DNA of 64,000 bases from assembly GCF_000565175.1 (NCBI RefSeq), contig NZ_CP006681.1, positions 806,001 to 870,000 of the forward strand, written 5' to 3'. This stretch comes from Spiroplasma culicicola AES-1 (GTDB taxonomy: Bacteria; Bacillota_I; Bacilli_A; Mycoplasmatales; Mycoplasmataceae). The notes beneath the pieces were generated by a model. The model was not told where the DNA came from. It worked only from the letters and a program-made list of their open reading frames with translations, and did no database searches. This document shows positions 44,001 through 55,857 of this stretch, piece by piece; position 1 is the first letter of the stretch, and every line of letters starts with the position of its first letter. The position numbers and the translations under genes were made by a program.

Positions 44001-44222
44001 TTAAAAAAACGCTCCCTATATAAAGGAGCGTATGATCGCGGTGCCATCCTTAGTTATGCATATTAAAAAATAATGCACATCTTTTTTGTTCTATAACGCG
44101 AACACCGCAAGAGTTCTACTAAGATTAATTTAAATCTGTTCTTCTCCTAATTAAAATAAGTGATAATTTTATATTCGTCTTGTTAGTTCACACCACCCAC
44201 TAACTCTCTGAAAAAACGAAAC
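44001..44222 (-). promoter_or_regulatory. T-box leader of ileS
   Basis: On the minus strand AGGATGGCACCGCG (44037-44050) is the T-box antiterminator core. A terminator hairpin (CGCTCC/GGAGCG, stem 44010-44015 with 44025-44030, then T7) follows it. Further upstream a stem I-like region with AGAGAGTTAGTGGGTGG and an ATC codon in a loop (AATTATCACTT, near 44160-44170) could be the specifier for isoleucine. Uncharged tRNA-Ile should favour read-through into ileS. The specifier placement is by eye. Confidence 0.9.
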
Positions 44223-44236
44223 TATAAAACCTTGTC

Positions 44237-45811
44237 TTATTCGTTTTCTGAATTTTGTCATTTTTTATCTATAAAGGCTTCTTCATATTTTTTATATAGT
44301 CAACCTTGTTTTTCTTCATCTGCAAATTCATTATCATTTACAAACATACCACTAAATCCAATAAATTTTTCCTGTTCTTCAGGTAATAAATTTTTAAATG
44401 CTTCAATAAAATTTGCATAATGGAAATTGGTTTTAAATAAACCAGTTTCATCCTCTCCAGGTTCACCAGAAATATTAATGTTTACTTGAAGTGAAGCTTG
44501 ATCACCTAAATATTTAATCCCATTAGCATTTGATCAAAGTGAATTTGTCAATGATTTCATATATGCATACATAAAACCAGATTTTTGACTAATAATTGTT
44601 CTTGATATTTTATCTCCACGTTTATATGCAACTTCTTCTCTTTTTCATGTATCTTCACCAGTTTTAACAACTTCTTTTAATTTTATATCTTCTAGCATAG
44701 TAAAACTAAAACCTTCAAATATATTAAATGTAGAAGGTGCAATAGTATCAGAATAACCATTAAAGCTATCAATTAAATCCCAATAAGTCATTCCTTTAAT
44801 ATCATAATTTGATTTTTTTAATCCATCAAATGTAGTAGTTAGTGAAATTAAGAATTCTTCTCCCTTAATTCAATGTTCTAATTTGATCTCACGTAAAACT
44901 TGAGAAAATACTGCTTTTGTAGTTTTATCATGGATTGCTTTACCAGCAAGGTTTAAATCAATACCATTTAATTGATATCTTTCAATTAAATTAGTCTCAA
45001 TACTTTGTTTAACTTCATCTTTTTGATTTCATTTGAAAATCATACGATCTGCACTTGAACCTCCAATTGAGGCAGTATATTTAATATCCTGGTTTCCTGA
45101 TTCTCTTGCAGTTAGAAGACTTTGACCTGCGTATTCTTTTTTACATGTTGTATCTTTTCATTGTCCTTCTGATTCAACAGCAATTAAAGATTCAGGATTT
45201 AATGTACAAATATTTTCATTACCATTAACTCATAAATCAAATGCTGGATTATATTCGGCAGCAACAGCATAGGCTAAATTAATAATGTCATATTTATGAT
45301 AGTCTTCTTCATACTTACGATCGCTTCCAACAACTGTTGCTTCCTCTGCTCAATTAGAATTTAAATTTTGTAATTGTGCTGTAGTACCACCATTACCTCA
45401 GCCGTATCAAAAACCAGTTAACATATTTTTTGTTTCTTCAGTTTCATATGTTAACAGTGATTCATCTACTCTAAATTGAATTGTTACTGCTCCAGTTGTT
45501 ATATTAGAAAGAGCTGCCCCTTTCATTCTCGCAGTTCATTTATCATTTGAATTTTCTTGTTTTTGAAAATTCTCAAAAGTTATACTTGCAAACATTTCTA
45601 GTTCTTTATCAGATAAATTATTGATATCTGCATTTTTTTCTATTAATGCTAAAATTAAAGCTCTTTGTGTTGGTTCACCTACAACAATGTCTTTAACATT
45701 AAAACCATATGAAGTAATTGATTTTGCACTATTTCCAAAACAAGAAACAGTTAATGTTGTTGTACTAGCACTTAAACTTAGAACAGCCATTAAATTAAGT
45801 AACTTTTTCAT
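44237..45811 (-). CDS. GH18 chitinase-like lipoprotein with lost catalytic acids (524 aa)
   Basis: Signal peptide with lipobox (LTVSCF, Cys at residue 24). After about 110 residues of an N-terminal domain, the GH18 order is readable: GFWYGWGNGG (first strand), YDIINLAYAVAA, IKYTASIGGSS (SxGG motif), RYQLNGIDLNLAG, LREI...FLISLTTTFDG and GFSGMFVND. The catalytic motif DGxDxDxE reads NGIDLNLA, so the acid/base Glu is Ala and two Asp are Asn or displaced. It is therefore likely a chitin- or glycan-binding protein rather than a chitinase. Assignment from motif order only. Confidence 0.65.
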
Positions 45812-45857
45812 ATGATTTTCTCCTTTTTAAACAATTATATTATAAACAAAAATTAGC

Positions 45858-46187
45858 CTATTTAATAGAATCTACTATCTTTTTACTAATTTCTTTGATT
45901 TCTTCTTTATTATACAAAATAGTATTAATTTCTTTAATATGTTGTTTTATATTTTCACTTGAAGAAGTTTCAAGTGTTAAATCCTTTAATATCTCTTCTA
46001 ATTTTTGCTTTAAACCATAAGCAATATCAATAGTTTTAATAATAATTCTTTCTGAATTGTGACGAGCAACTTCATAAATTTCTTTAGTTTTTAAGACTCC
46101 ATTATTAATGTAGTTTTCTTTTTGATGAAATGATTCTAATTTCAATTCTAATTGCTCAATTTTTTCTAATAATTCTTTTTCTGACAT
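45858..46187 (-). CDS. Small coiled-coil protein (109 aa)
   Basis: Charged, strongly helical, with heptad pattern at the start (LLEKIEQLELKLESF) and again in the middle. No membrane segment or enzyme motif. Its ATG overlaps the stop of the MurR-like regulator (TAATG), so it is translationally coupled to it, and it may bind that regulator or a partner; this is inference. Function unknown. Confidence 0.75.
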   Translation of the reverse strand: MSEKELLEKIEQLELKLESFHQKENYINNGVLKTKEIYEVARHNSERIIIKTIDIAYGLKQKLEEILKDLTLETSSSENIKQHIKEINTILYNKEEIKEISKKIVDSIK

Positions 46188-47041
46188 TATAAATGACCCT
46201 CAAAATTTCAATTTAGAGAAATTTCACTTGTCTTTTCAAATTTCTCTCTAAACTCTTCATTTAAACCAACAATAATATTAAATAAAACGTCAAAGATGAT
46301 CATCTCACCTGGAACAGAAGAAATTGAAGGATATTTAATTTTATCCATATTCAATGTTTGAGTTTCAATGATATATGCAGCTTTGGCACATTCTTCACCA
46401 ATTAAATCTCTTGTAGTATCTGTATCTGTTGTCAAGATTAATAAAGGAATTCCTTTATTGTGAGTTCATTTAATTGACTCAATAATTTCTTTAGTTCACC
46501 CTGTTCTTGTAATAAAAACACAAAAATCTGTTTTATTAAAGAAAACAGCACGCTGTGCAAATGTATGAATATTTGAAACACGAGTTGCGTCAATATTAAT
46601 TCTTGCCAAATTTAAAACAAATGAATTTGCAGAAGTTTGTTGTTGTTCAAGACCAAATACAATTACTCTTTTTGAAGAATAAATTCTTTTAGCAATTTCT
46701 TCAACCAATACTGGATCTAAAGCAGTTAAAGTTTCATTAATTGTAAATAAAGCTCCTCCTCTAACATTATGAATGATTTGTTGAACAGTTTTATTTTCTC
46801 CCAATTTATAATATTCAGATTGCATTCTTGATTTTTCATATACAAACATTTGAGTTGATTTAAAACTTTTAAAACCTAACTTTTGACAAACTCTTGTCAT
46901 TGTACTTGGACTGACATTACTTGCTTTTGAAACTTCTTGAATAGAATGACTGCAAAAATAGTCTGGATTGCTATTAATTTGATTTACAATGGCCTCTTCT
47001 GTTGCATTTAATTTTGCAGAATCTAAGTTAATTATTTTCAT
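46187..47041 (-). CDS. MurR/RpiR-family transcription regulator
   Basis: 284 residues. The N-terminal helix-turn-helix (about 1-77) contains the typical SxxEVSKASNVSPSTMTRVCQ segment, and the SIS sugar-phosphate binding domain (about 125-250) reads RVIVFGLEQQ...ARINIDAT...DFCVFITRTGWTKE. Such regulators sense phosphosugars. The ABC genes upstream and the chitinase-like gene downstream suggest glycan-related control. A TGA Trp codon after FITRTG is part of the frame. It is three bases after the permease stop. Confidence 0.9.
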
Positions 47042-47044
47042 AAA

Positions 47045-48055
47045 CTACCCCTTTATCTTTTTCTTTTTAAAATCAATTTTTAAGTCATCTTCATTATCTA
47101 AACGATATCCCATTTCTTCAAGATGATTTTTTCTTAGTTCTTTGATTTCTTCAAAACTAGTACATCTTTTAATATCTCTAATATACTTAGTTGATAATTT
47201 TAAAACAATATTTGAACCATAATTGTCCTTTTTATTGTTATTGACCTTTATTATTATAACTACTATTAACAATATTAGAAATATTAAAATAAATGTAAGT
47301 GTAATTAAGTAAGGAATAGCTAGATTTTGCCCTAAATGTCAATCAACTTCATATTCAGGATTACCAGTATAAACAAGATTTGTAGCATTTACTCATCCAG
47401 CTTGCATAACGTTCATCATGTAGCGTAAAGGAAAAAAATATAAAATAGTATTTAACCAAGAATAATTAGCAATAATATGATAAGGATAAGCACAACCCAA
47501 TAGGTTATAGGCTAAAACATAAATTAAATTAACAATAATCATTCCTTTTGTTGAATCTTCAACAAAGCGATATGTTGTATAACTGATCAAAACAGTTAAA
47601 AATCATAATAAAAATGTAGCTGTTAGAAACATATTTCAATTGACATTTCCAATAATTGCTTTTTGACTTGGATAAATTAATAAAGTTGAACCAATCATTA
47701 CAATAATTAAAACTAAATTAATAGTAAAATTTGCAACAATATTAGCTATTGGTCTAATTAGGGGATGAGCAGGTGTATATCTAATCATCATTGCAAATCC
47801 ACTACTTTTATGTGCAGTTAGACCACGATAAAATAAGTGCATTGAATTTCTAACAACCATTGCTCCAACTGCAGAAGCAAGAATAAATGGATCATTTTCT
47901 CGATACATTAATCACATAAATAAAATAAAGTGCATTAAAATTATTCCCAAGAAAATATTTATTGGTGAACTAAAAAAAGTAATTAAAGATAATTTATAAA
48001 AACTAAAAAACATCTTTGACTGTTTTTTAACAAAAACTTTTGTTTCTTTTTTCAT
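47045..48055 (-). CDS. ABC-2 type exporter permease, second of a paralogous pair (336 aa)
   Basis: Six membrane segments and a cytoplasmic C-terminal tail of about 60 residues (IKRCTSFEEIKELRKNHL). It resembles the next gene in FILASAVGAMVVRNS, in YFFPLRYMMNVMQAGW and in the C-terminal tail, so the two are paralogues, likely forming a heterodimer. The substrate is unknown; this group exports lipids, polymers or drugs. Starts with MKKETKVFVKKQSKMF. Four bases ahead of the MurR-like gene. Confidence 0.85.
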
Positions 48056-48076
48056 TTCTTTCACCTCTTTTAATTA

Positions 48077-49057
48077 CTATTCTTTATGCTGCTTTTTGCG
48101 CAATTCTTTATATTGATTTTGTAATTCTTTATAACTTTTGTTGACTGAATCTTTTACTTTTACAAGTTCATTTAATTCATCAATACTTGTAGTTCGTTTA
48201 ATAGAATAAATAATTCCCAGATGCTTATTTTTATTAATATATTGCTTATATCTGCGATTTTCAAATTCAAAAGCATGTTTAAAAATAAAATACAAAATCA
48301 TAAAAGAAATTGCAATAATTACTAATGCTACTAAATATGGGATTCACAATTGGTCGTGATATCCAAAATCAACTTCTTGCATTTTTGGATCATTAATCCA
48401 TCCACTTGCCATAATATTTAAAACATACCTTTGTGGAAAAATGTAACTTATATAAATAATGGCATCAATTTTTTGTAACTCATTATATGGAATTCCCAGT
48501 CCCAATAAATAAACTGATCCAAAATAGTAAACGTTTCCTATAACATGTGCTCATTCTAATTTTTTAGTTAAAAATGAAATAATAAATGCAAAGGCATTAG
48601 ACATAATTAGTAATAATAAATATCCAGATAAAAATAATCATCAATTAACATCAACAACTGCTGCTCTTTGGTCTGAATACAACATTGCTATTAAAAATAG
48701 CACCATAGTTACAATAATATTTGCTACTTGATTAAATAAAATCATTGTAAAAAAGACAAAGCTTTTAGAAATATTACTTGAAAACACTTTGTCAAAAAAT
48801 TGAGTGTTTTTATATTCGTAAATCGTACGAATAAAATTAAATAAACAGTTTCTAATTCCACAAACTCCAAGGGCACTTGCTAAAACGAATTTATCATAAT
48901 TTAAACCCTGATCACTGCCAGTTTCTTTAAATGTTAATCAAACAAGCAAAGTAATTAATGTAATAATTCAACCAGAAAATAAATTAAAAATATCTTTTTT
49001 ATAGTTTTCGAATTGTAAAACTCAGATTTGTTTAAATAAACTTCATTTATTTCTCAC
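48077..49057 (-). CDS. ABC-2 type exporter permease, first of a paralogous pair (326 aa)
   Basis: Starts with GTG at 49057 (AGGGAG ribosome site seven bases upstream; no in-frame ATG fits). Six membrane segments, with FVLASALGVCGIRNC and YIFPQRYVLNIMASGW matching its neighbour, and a basic C-terminal tail ending in QNQYKELRKKQHKE. The pair, the adjacent ATPase and a shared transcript define one transporter. Confidence 0.85.
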
Positions 49058-49090
49058 ATCATTACTCCCTTCTCTTATTTAAATTAACAA

Positions 49091-50404
49091 TTAATCAATT
49101 ACTTTATTTTTTTCATCTATTTGACGAATTCTTTCTTGGCGTTTTAAAATTCTTGCCTCTAATTTCATAATTCTGATTTCTTCTTGAATATATTTTTTCT
49201 TTAAGAAACGCAATTGAGTCATCTCTTTTTTAGATAATTCAGCTGTAATTTCATTTCCATAAACTATAACTTTATTATTTTTAAAAGTATCATGAATATC
49301 AACTCTTAAATATTTTGTAAAACTTTCAATCCCTTTTAAAAATTGGTTTACTGGTTTTTTTAAAGTATATTCTTCACTTTTGTGATTTTTTTTATTAAGA
49401 CGAACTAACTTTTTAATAAGTTTTAATAGTAATTTATTTTCAATCTTTACATTATCAATATTTGTTTTACTCAAAGCACTTGAAGCTAAAATATTCATTC
49501 GACTTAATAATTCTTGCACGTGAAAATTAATGTTTTTAATTTTAATTACTATGCTATCTTCTTCAATAAGTGCACTGACTTGTTCATTATTAATAAATTT
49601 GTCATAAACTTCATTAAACTTAGACAGTTTATTTTCAAATTTTCTTAAAATTGGTTTAAAAACTGGATCTGGTTTTAATTGTGTTTGTTGTTCTTCAATT
49701 GCGTTCATTAACTTTGTAGTATAAATTTCAAAGTTTTCTCCTTCGCTTCATTGATCAACATAGTCATCAGATAAAACTAAACCAGATTCCATAACAATAA
49801 TTCTTGAACATAGTGCTTCAAATAATGAGTTGTCAGGTGACATAATTACAAAAGTTGCATTATGTTCTTCTTTATATTTTTTTAAAAAGTTAATTACTTT
49901 AGTTTTCATATCAAGACCAATTGTATTTGACACTTCATCTAAAACAATTAATTCAGGTTTATGTAAAAAAGCTAAATACAAAGCAAATAATTGCAATCAT
50001 GAGCGATTACATGAATTTAGAGTTTTATCAAGACGAGGAGCAACTTGAAAAACATTTGATAGTTCGTCTAATCATCCTTCATCTTGAATATCATAAATAT
50101 TTTTATATAATTCAACAACTTCTTTTACTTTAAAACCTTCTGGTCATGTTGTTTGTCTAAACTGAAAACCAATTGAGCTAAAAGCATCACCACGATTAAA
50201 ATTATATTCAATGATACCCCCAGTTTGTTTAATTTGATTAGCAATTAACCTTCCCAAAACAGTCTTTCCTGATTGATTTGGACCAATTACTGCAATTCCT
50301 TCACCACGATAAATTTTTAAATTAATTTTTTTAATTGCTCATACTTTTTGATTGAAAATTTTTGAGACATTTTCTAATTCTACTAATAAATCTTTTGGGT
50401 TCAT
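49091..50404 (-). CDS. ABC transporter ATPase with altered signature and C-terminal extension (437 aa)
   Basis: Walker A is intact (GPNQSGKT, about residue 35) and Walker B is IVLDEVSN. The signature LSGGQ is replaced by LNSCNRSW and the H-loop His by an Ser-Pro segment (VIMSPD), so ATP hydrolysis by the canonical scheme is doubtful; it may pair with another ATPase or have adapted. After the ATPase about 215 residues form helical, charged sequence (LARKFENKLSKF...IEEEIRIMKLEARILKRQ), as in exporters of the Wzt/TagH type where such tails bind substrate, though here coiled-coil. Confidence 0.75.
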
Positions 50405-50425
50405 ATAAAAATGTCTCTCCTTTCC

Positions 50426-51343
50426 TTATTTGTCATTAATAAATGATTTTACTTTATCTAAATACTCTTCTGTATGTTCAATTTGAGTTTGAACATGAGC
50501 TCCTGTTTCAAAAATTAAAATGTCATCATTTGATGAAATTGTTTTTCTTAAATCAAAAAACTTTTGTGAATCTTTATAACTTGTAACTAAATCTTTTTTA
50601 GAATGAATATACAAGATTGGAAAAGTTGAAGTTTTTTGTTCAATTAAATTATTAATATCATATCTATCAATATCAATATTATAATCTTTTTTATATTGAA
50701 TTATTAAATTTGAAACAATTTTTTTAAACCCTACTTTTAAATAAGGAACATTTGCTTCTAAAAGAATTGCAAAAACATCATGAACATCAAAATAAGTTGA
50801 ATCTGAAATAGCAAAGCTAATTTTATCTTTGTATTTACTTTCAGTTAATGCAAATAAATTTAGAGTATGAGCACCCATACTAAATCCAATCAAACCAATT
50901 TGATCTGGATTAAACTTATTGATAACTTCTTCAACAATTGTTTTCAAACTTTCTAATTCATTGACTCCAAGGGTCACAATCCCTTCACGAGATTGACCAT
51001 GATTTAAAAAATCAAAAGCCAAAATATTGTAGCCTAAGTCATCAAACATTCATGCAGATAGAGCACTAGATTCTTTTGAAGAGCGATATCCATGGAGAGA
51101 AATAATTCATTTATTAGTTTTTTTATTATTTAAATGATAGATATATTTTAAACCATTAATCTCTCCATTTTGTCATTGTGATGTTTGATTACAAATAATT
51201 TTCTTATTATTTGTAAGTGTTAAAAGTGATTCAGTAAATAAATTTAAAATTTGTTCAATTTTATATCGAGCATATAAAAACTTACTATCGATATTTGTTG
51301 AATTAATTACTTTAATTAGACCCTTCATTATTTTTTCATTCAT
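50426..51343 (-). CDS. Alpha/beta hydrolase (305 aa)
   Basis: The fold is visible: ISLHGYRSS (oxyanion hole region), LAFDFLNHGQS, the nucleophile elbow GFSMGAHTL (Ser), HSKKDLVT (Asp) and GAHVQ (His). No signal peptide, so cytoplasmic. Substrate not decidable; it is a lipase/esterase or peptidase-like member. First gene of the operon that carries the ABC-2 transporter, and separated from oppA by a terminator. Confidence 0.85.
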
Positions 51344-51371
51344 GTTTTTCTCTCCTTTTACTATTTATTTT

Positions 51372-51410
51372 AATATAAAAAAACATATTCTGTTTTAAGA
51401 GAATATGTTT
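51372..51410 (-). terminator. Terminator after the opp operon
   Basis: 11-bp stem (51381-51391 with 51400-51410), eight-base loop, then TTTTTTT on the minus strand. It lies between oppA and the hydrolase gene. Confidence 0.85.
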
Positions 51411-51420
51411 TCATGTTTTA

Positions 51421-53667
51421 TTAATTATAATTTTTATTTATATCTCAGAAAATATTATCGTCTTTTCCTTTATTTTCATCTTCTTCAATAAATTTTAGAT
51501 AATTTTGTCAATATTCAGTAGCTTCTTTAAGTTGCTCTGCTGTAGGAAGAGTTTTAGATATTTTTTTTGTAAACTCTTTATAAGCAGATACTCCATACAT
51601 ATTATCATATGATGCAGTATAAGGCATCACGTGAGAAACTTGGTAGTTTTTTGGAGCAGCTCTAGTATAGAAAGGAATCATTAAGAAATCTTCATACAAG
51701 AATTTTACTTCTTCCTGTGCAAATTCAGTAAGTCTTTGATTCATATCTGAAGTAACATTTACATCTGTTTCTTTAAAGTTATCTGTATAGTTTTGATATG
51801 CTTCAACAAACTCTGCTGATTCAGAAGTTTCTAATTTATCAATTATTTCATTTGAAGTTCCATTTGAAACAATTGATTTCATTGTTCCTGTATAACTATC
51901 TAAATCTCCTCCAATTGTTGTTGTTGCCAAGAATGTACTTGGGTCTGCAAAATCGGGACCTCATCCACCATTAAATAAATCAAATTTACCAGCAGTTTTT
52001 AAAGCATTATAGTCTGATTCAGAAGTTGCTTCTGTTACTACAATTTGAATTGGATTATTTGCAATACTATTAAATTTAGTAAACATTCTACCAATTGCTG
52101 GATTTAATGTACTGTTATGTTCTGGGTTAGTTAAATATTCTAATTGAACTTTACCCCCAGTTGTTTTAAGATTATTTTCTTTTATAAAATCTTGAATTTC
52201 TTTAATTAGAGTTTCGTTTGTATCACCAGTATATCACTCTGATTTTCCTAAAAGCATCTCATTACCATCTGCTAAATTCAAATCATCTTCTGTTAATGTT
52301 CCTTGATTTGTTTTTGCAAGATCTAAAAGTGCCTCTTCTGCATAATCATAATATTCTTTTGTACCAACAGCTGCCATTCCTGGAGCTGTGAAAAGGTTTC
52401 TAATCATTTTTGAAGTTTCAGAACCACCATCAAATTTTTCTGAATAATATTTAACAAATTGACTTCTATCTAAGTTCGTTGCAATGAATTGTCTTGCAGC
52501 TTTTGATTGAAGTAATTTACTTGCTGATTGATATTTACTATCAGCTCCTGGTTCATCCATTCTTGAATTATATGAGTTGAAATACATAACAAATGTTGAA
52601 GTTGCATCTAAACTTGGTACATCATACATTTGATTAAATGCAGGATTATCTAAATCATCTCCAATATATCTTTTTCACCCAGCTGCATCAGCACTACTTA
52701 CTGTAAATCCAGTTGTATCTCCAGATTCAAATAAAGTTCTTGCAGCTCCAGCTCCAGCTTTTGATAAGAATTTATAATTAATTTTATCAATTGTAGCTTT
52801 TTCTTTAAAATGATAATTTTCATTTTTTTCTAAAGTCATCATTGAAATACCATTAACTTTAGTTGGAATATATGCTCCTGAATACCATGTATCTTTGAAA
52901 TTTGGAACATGATTTTTTCTTGCAGTTTCGTGAATTGGAGAAAAAACTGAATAACATAATAATGATTCAAAATATGGAGCAGGTTTAATTAAAGTAAATG
53001 TTACTTTATCTGAATTCATATCTCTAGCATTTTGTGATCCACTTGATAGACCAAAAACAAAATTACTATTAGTTTCACGAATTTTTTCAATTGCTTCTTC
53101 TAAAGAATAATGCCCGTTTAAATTATTACCATTTTCATCTTTTTGATCATAAAAACTAGCAATTTCTTCAGCTCCAACAATAAAACTTTTTCATAAACTT
53201 GATGTTTGTGAACCTGTAATTGATGATTTTAAAACAAATTCTGCAGCATTTCAAAAATCTCCAAATTTAATGTTTTCCTTTTCTGCAGTATTTTCAGGAT
53301 TTGTTCAAACTGCATTTTTACGAATTGTGTAATTTCAAGTAATTGAATCATTTGTTTGTCCTACTAAATCACTACTTAAATCTTCATTTGATTCAAAAAT
53401 ATCTCCATATGTTCTTTGATATTCATCACGCGCTAATGGTGTTGCAAATACATTTGCTAACACCTTTTGATCTTCTGCTTGCATTGTATAAGCTGTATTT
53501 CAGCTTGTTACAGAGTAAGCAAAAGTATTATTTAAAACGTTTGTTCTTTGTTCTCTTTCAATAATTCTGTCTAGTGTAAATCCACAAGCAACAACATTGG
53601 CAGCAGTCATTGATACCATTGATGCAAGTGCTAAACTAGACAATAATTTTTTGCTTGTAAAAGCCAT
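51421..53667 (-). CDS. oppA: Oligopeptide-binding lipoprotein OppA
   Basis: 748 residues. Signal peptide MAFTSKKLLSSLALASM, lipobox NVVACG (Cys at residue 28). The mature part is an SBP family 5 protein: KVTFTLIKPAPYFESLL, FEKNENYHFK-like segment and the C-terminal FDLFNGGWGPDFADPSTFL. Length is greater than the 540-620 residues of E. coli relatives. It is the last gene of the operon, common in Mollicutes. It captures peptides outside the cell and passes them to OppBC. Many TGA Trp codons. Confidence 0.92.
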
Positions 53668-53699
53668 AGTTTTTACCTCTTTCTTATTTTTTGAGCAAG

Positions 53700-55850
53700 C
53701 TATTTTTTAATTAATTTCTTAATTTCTTTTAACTCTCTTGAGTTTGCATGAACAAAATGTCCTGGTTTAACCTCAACAAACTCTGGAATATCAAATATAT
53801 AATCAGCATGTTCTGCTTCTGGATTATATACTTCCAATTCTTTTTGACGAGCCATTTCTGGTTCTGGAATTGGTATTGCGCTTAGTAATGATTTTGTATA
53901 TGGATGTAGTGGATTTGTAAACAATTCTTCTGCATCTGCAAGTTCAACGATTTGTCCATGATAAATAACTGCAATTCTATCTGCAATAAATCTAACAACT
54001 GACAAGTCGTGAGTAATAAATAGATAAGTTAAATCATATTCTTCTTTAAATTTTTGAAATAAGTTTAATACTTGAGCTCTAATTGAAACGTCTAATGCAG
54101 AAATTGGTTCATCTCCAACAATAATTTTTGGTCTCATTGCTAAACTTCTTGCAATTCCCACCCTTTGACGTTGTCCTCCTGAAAATTCATGAGGATATCT
54201 TGATAAATGCTCTGGTAATAAACCTACAGATTTAATTAATTTTAAAATAATATGTTTTTTAACATCTGCTGGTTTAACATTTTCAGTTGTAATTTTTTCA
54301 TCTGGAAATTCAGCATTACGTTCTTGAACATAACGTTCAATTGCTTCAGGTGATTTATATAACTCTGTAAAGTTTTCTAAACCTTCAGCAATGATCTCTT
54401 CAATTGCCATTCTGTCATTTAATGAACTACCTGGATCTTGGAAAATCATTTGAACATCTCTTCTGTTCTTACGTTTTTGTTGTTTTGTTTGTGAATCAAA
54501 TAAATATGAATTTCTTACAATTTCATCAATTGAAGGTAAATCTAAGAATTCAGTCAATTCAATAATATCTGCTCTGACTAATGGATCCATTTCATCAACA
54601 ATTTCTTTTCATTCATTGTATTGTTGAATTGATTCTTCGTCTTTCATGATATTTTTCTTAACAATTTTATTAATATGTTTTAATTCAACACTCAATTCGT
54701 TAATTTGTACTTCACTAAGTTGTTGATTATTTTCAATTATAGATTTCAATTTATTTTCAAAGTTAGTATTTTTTAAAGTGCTAACAACTTTATCAATATT
54801 TTCAATTTTATTTGATAAATGGCTTATGATTTGTTCACAAGCTTTTAAGTTAATATTATCTTTTGATCAAAAATCTGCCAATTGTGATTCTACAATTTTT
54901 AATTTCTTTTGATCTGGATTTTCTTGTTCACTTAAAAGTTGTTTTTGTCTTTTTGCTTCATCTAAAAATGCTTGACGATCTACATAAACTTGTTGATTAT
55001 AGTAATCTCTAAATTTTTCTCTTTTTGCATATGGTGCAGAAAGAGCTAAGTTTTGATGTTCTAATTCAATTACATATTTAATTTTTGATAAAATTTCTTT
55101 ATGTTCTTTTACCATAATTGTCAATTCTTTAAAAATTTCAGTTAATAAACTTTCAAGATCAACACTTTCTTTTTTATTAAATGTTTTAATTCTTGAATTA
55201 ATTTTTAAAATTGATTTATAAATTACACCAAATAATTCTTTAATTTCAAATACAGCTTCTTTAGTACTTGTGTTTTTAATAATAATTGATTTTTCAAGTT
55301 TTGGTGAAATTTCAGGAATAAAATTATGAATTCCATCAGTAAATTGATTAATTCTGTCAAAGTATTTAATAATTCTGTTGACATATTTCAAGTTTTCTAA
55401 GAACATATTGTCAATAAAAGCAATTTTACTACTTTTAAAAACCTTTGCAATATGTTCACTTGTAAATTTATCTGGATTCAACTTGTAATTTTCATAAGTT
55501 GCTTTTAAGTTTTTAATAAAATTATTTAAATAAACTGTTGAAAGTGAAAGTTTAGTATCAATATTTTTTAATCTTTTATAAATTTCTTTATTTAAAACAT
55601 ATAAACTTGTAGGTTTTCCAGCAATAGTTTGATTTTCTAAGTAAACTGTTCCATCTTTTAAAGGTTGAACTCCAACCAATGCACGTCCAATTGTAGTCTT
55701 TCCACTACCAGACTCTCCTACTAAACCAAAGATTTCACCTTTGTAGATATCGAATGTTGCACCTTTAACTGCTTGAAACTTTTTACCTTTATTTCTAAAT
55801 TCAACCACAAGATCTCGTATATTTATGAATTGTTCTTTTTGTTGTGACAT
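53700..55850 (-). CDS. oppF: Oligopeptide ABC transporter ATPase OppF with large insertion
   Basis: 716 residues. Walker [10 protein letters not shown] near residue 45; Q-loop [11 protein letters not shown] near 470; signature [10 protein letters not shown]; Walker [14 protein letters not shown]-loop THDLS. Between Walker A and the Q-loop about 365 helical charged residues are inserted, far more than the normal spacing of about 50. The C-terminal OppF region ([12 protein letters not shown]) is present. Insertions here are known in other Mollicutes Opp ATPases; their function is unclear. Confidence 0.93.
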
Positions 55851-55857
55851 TATAAAT

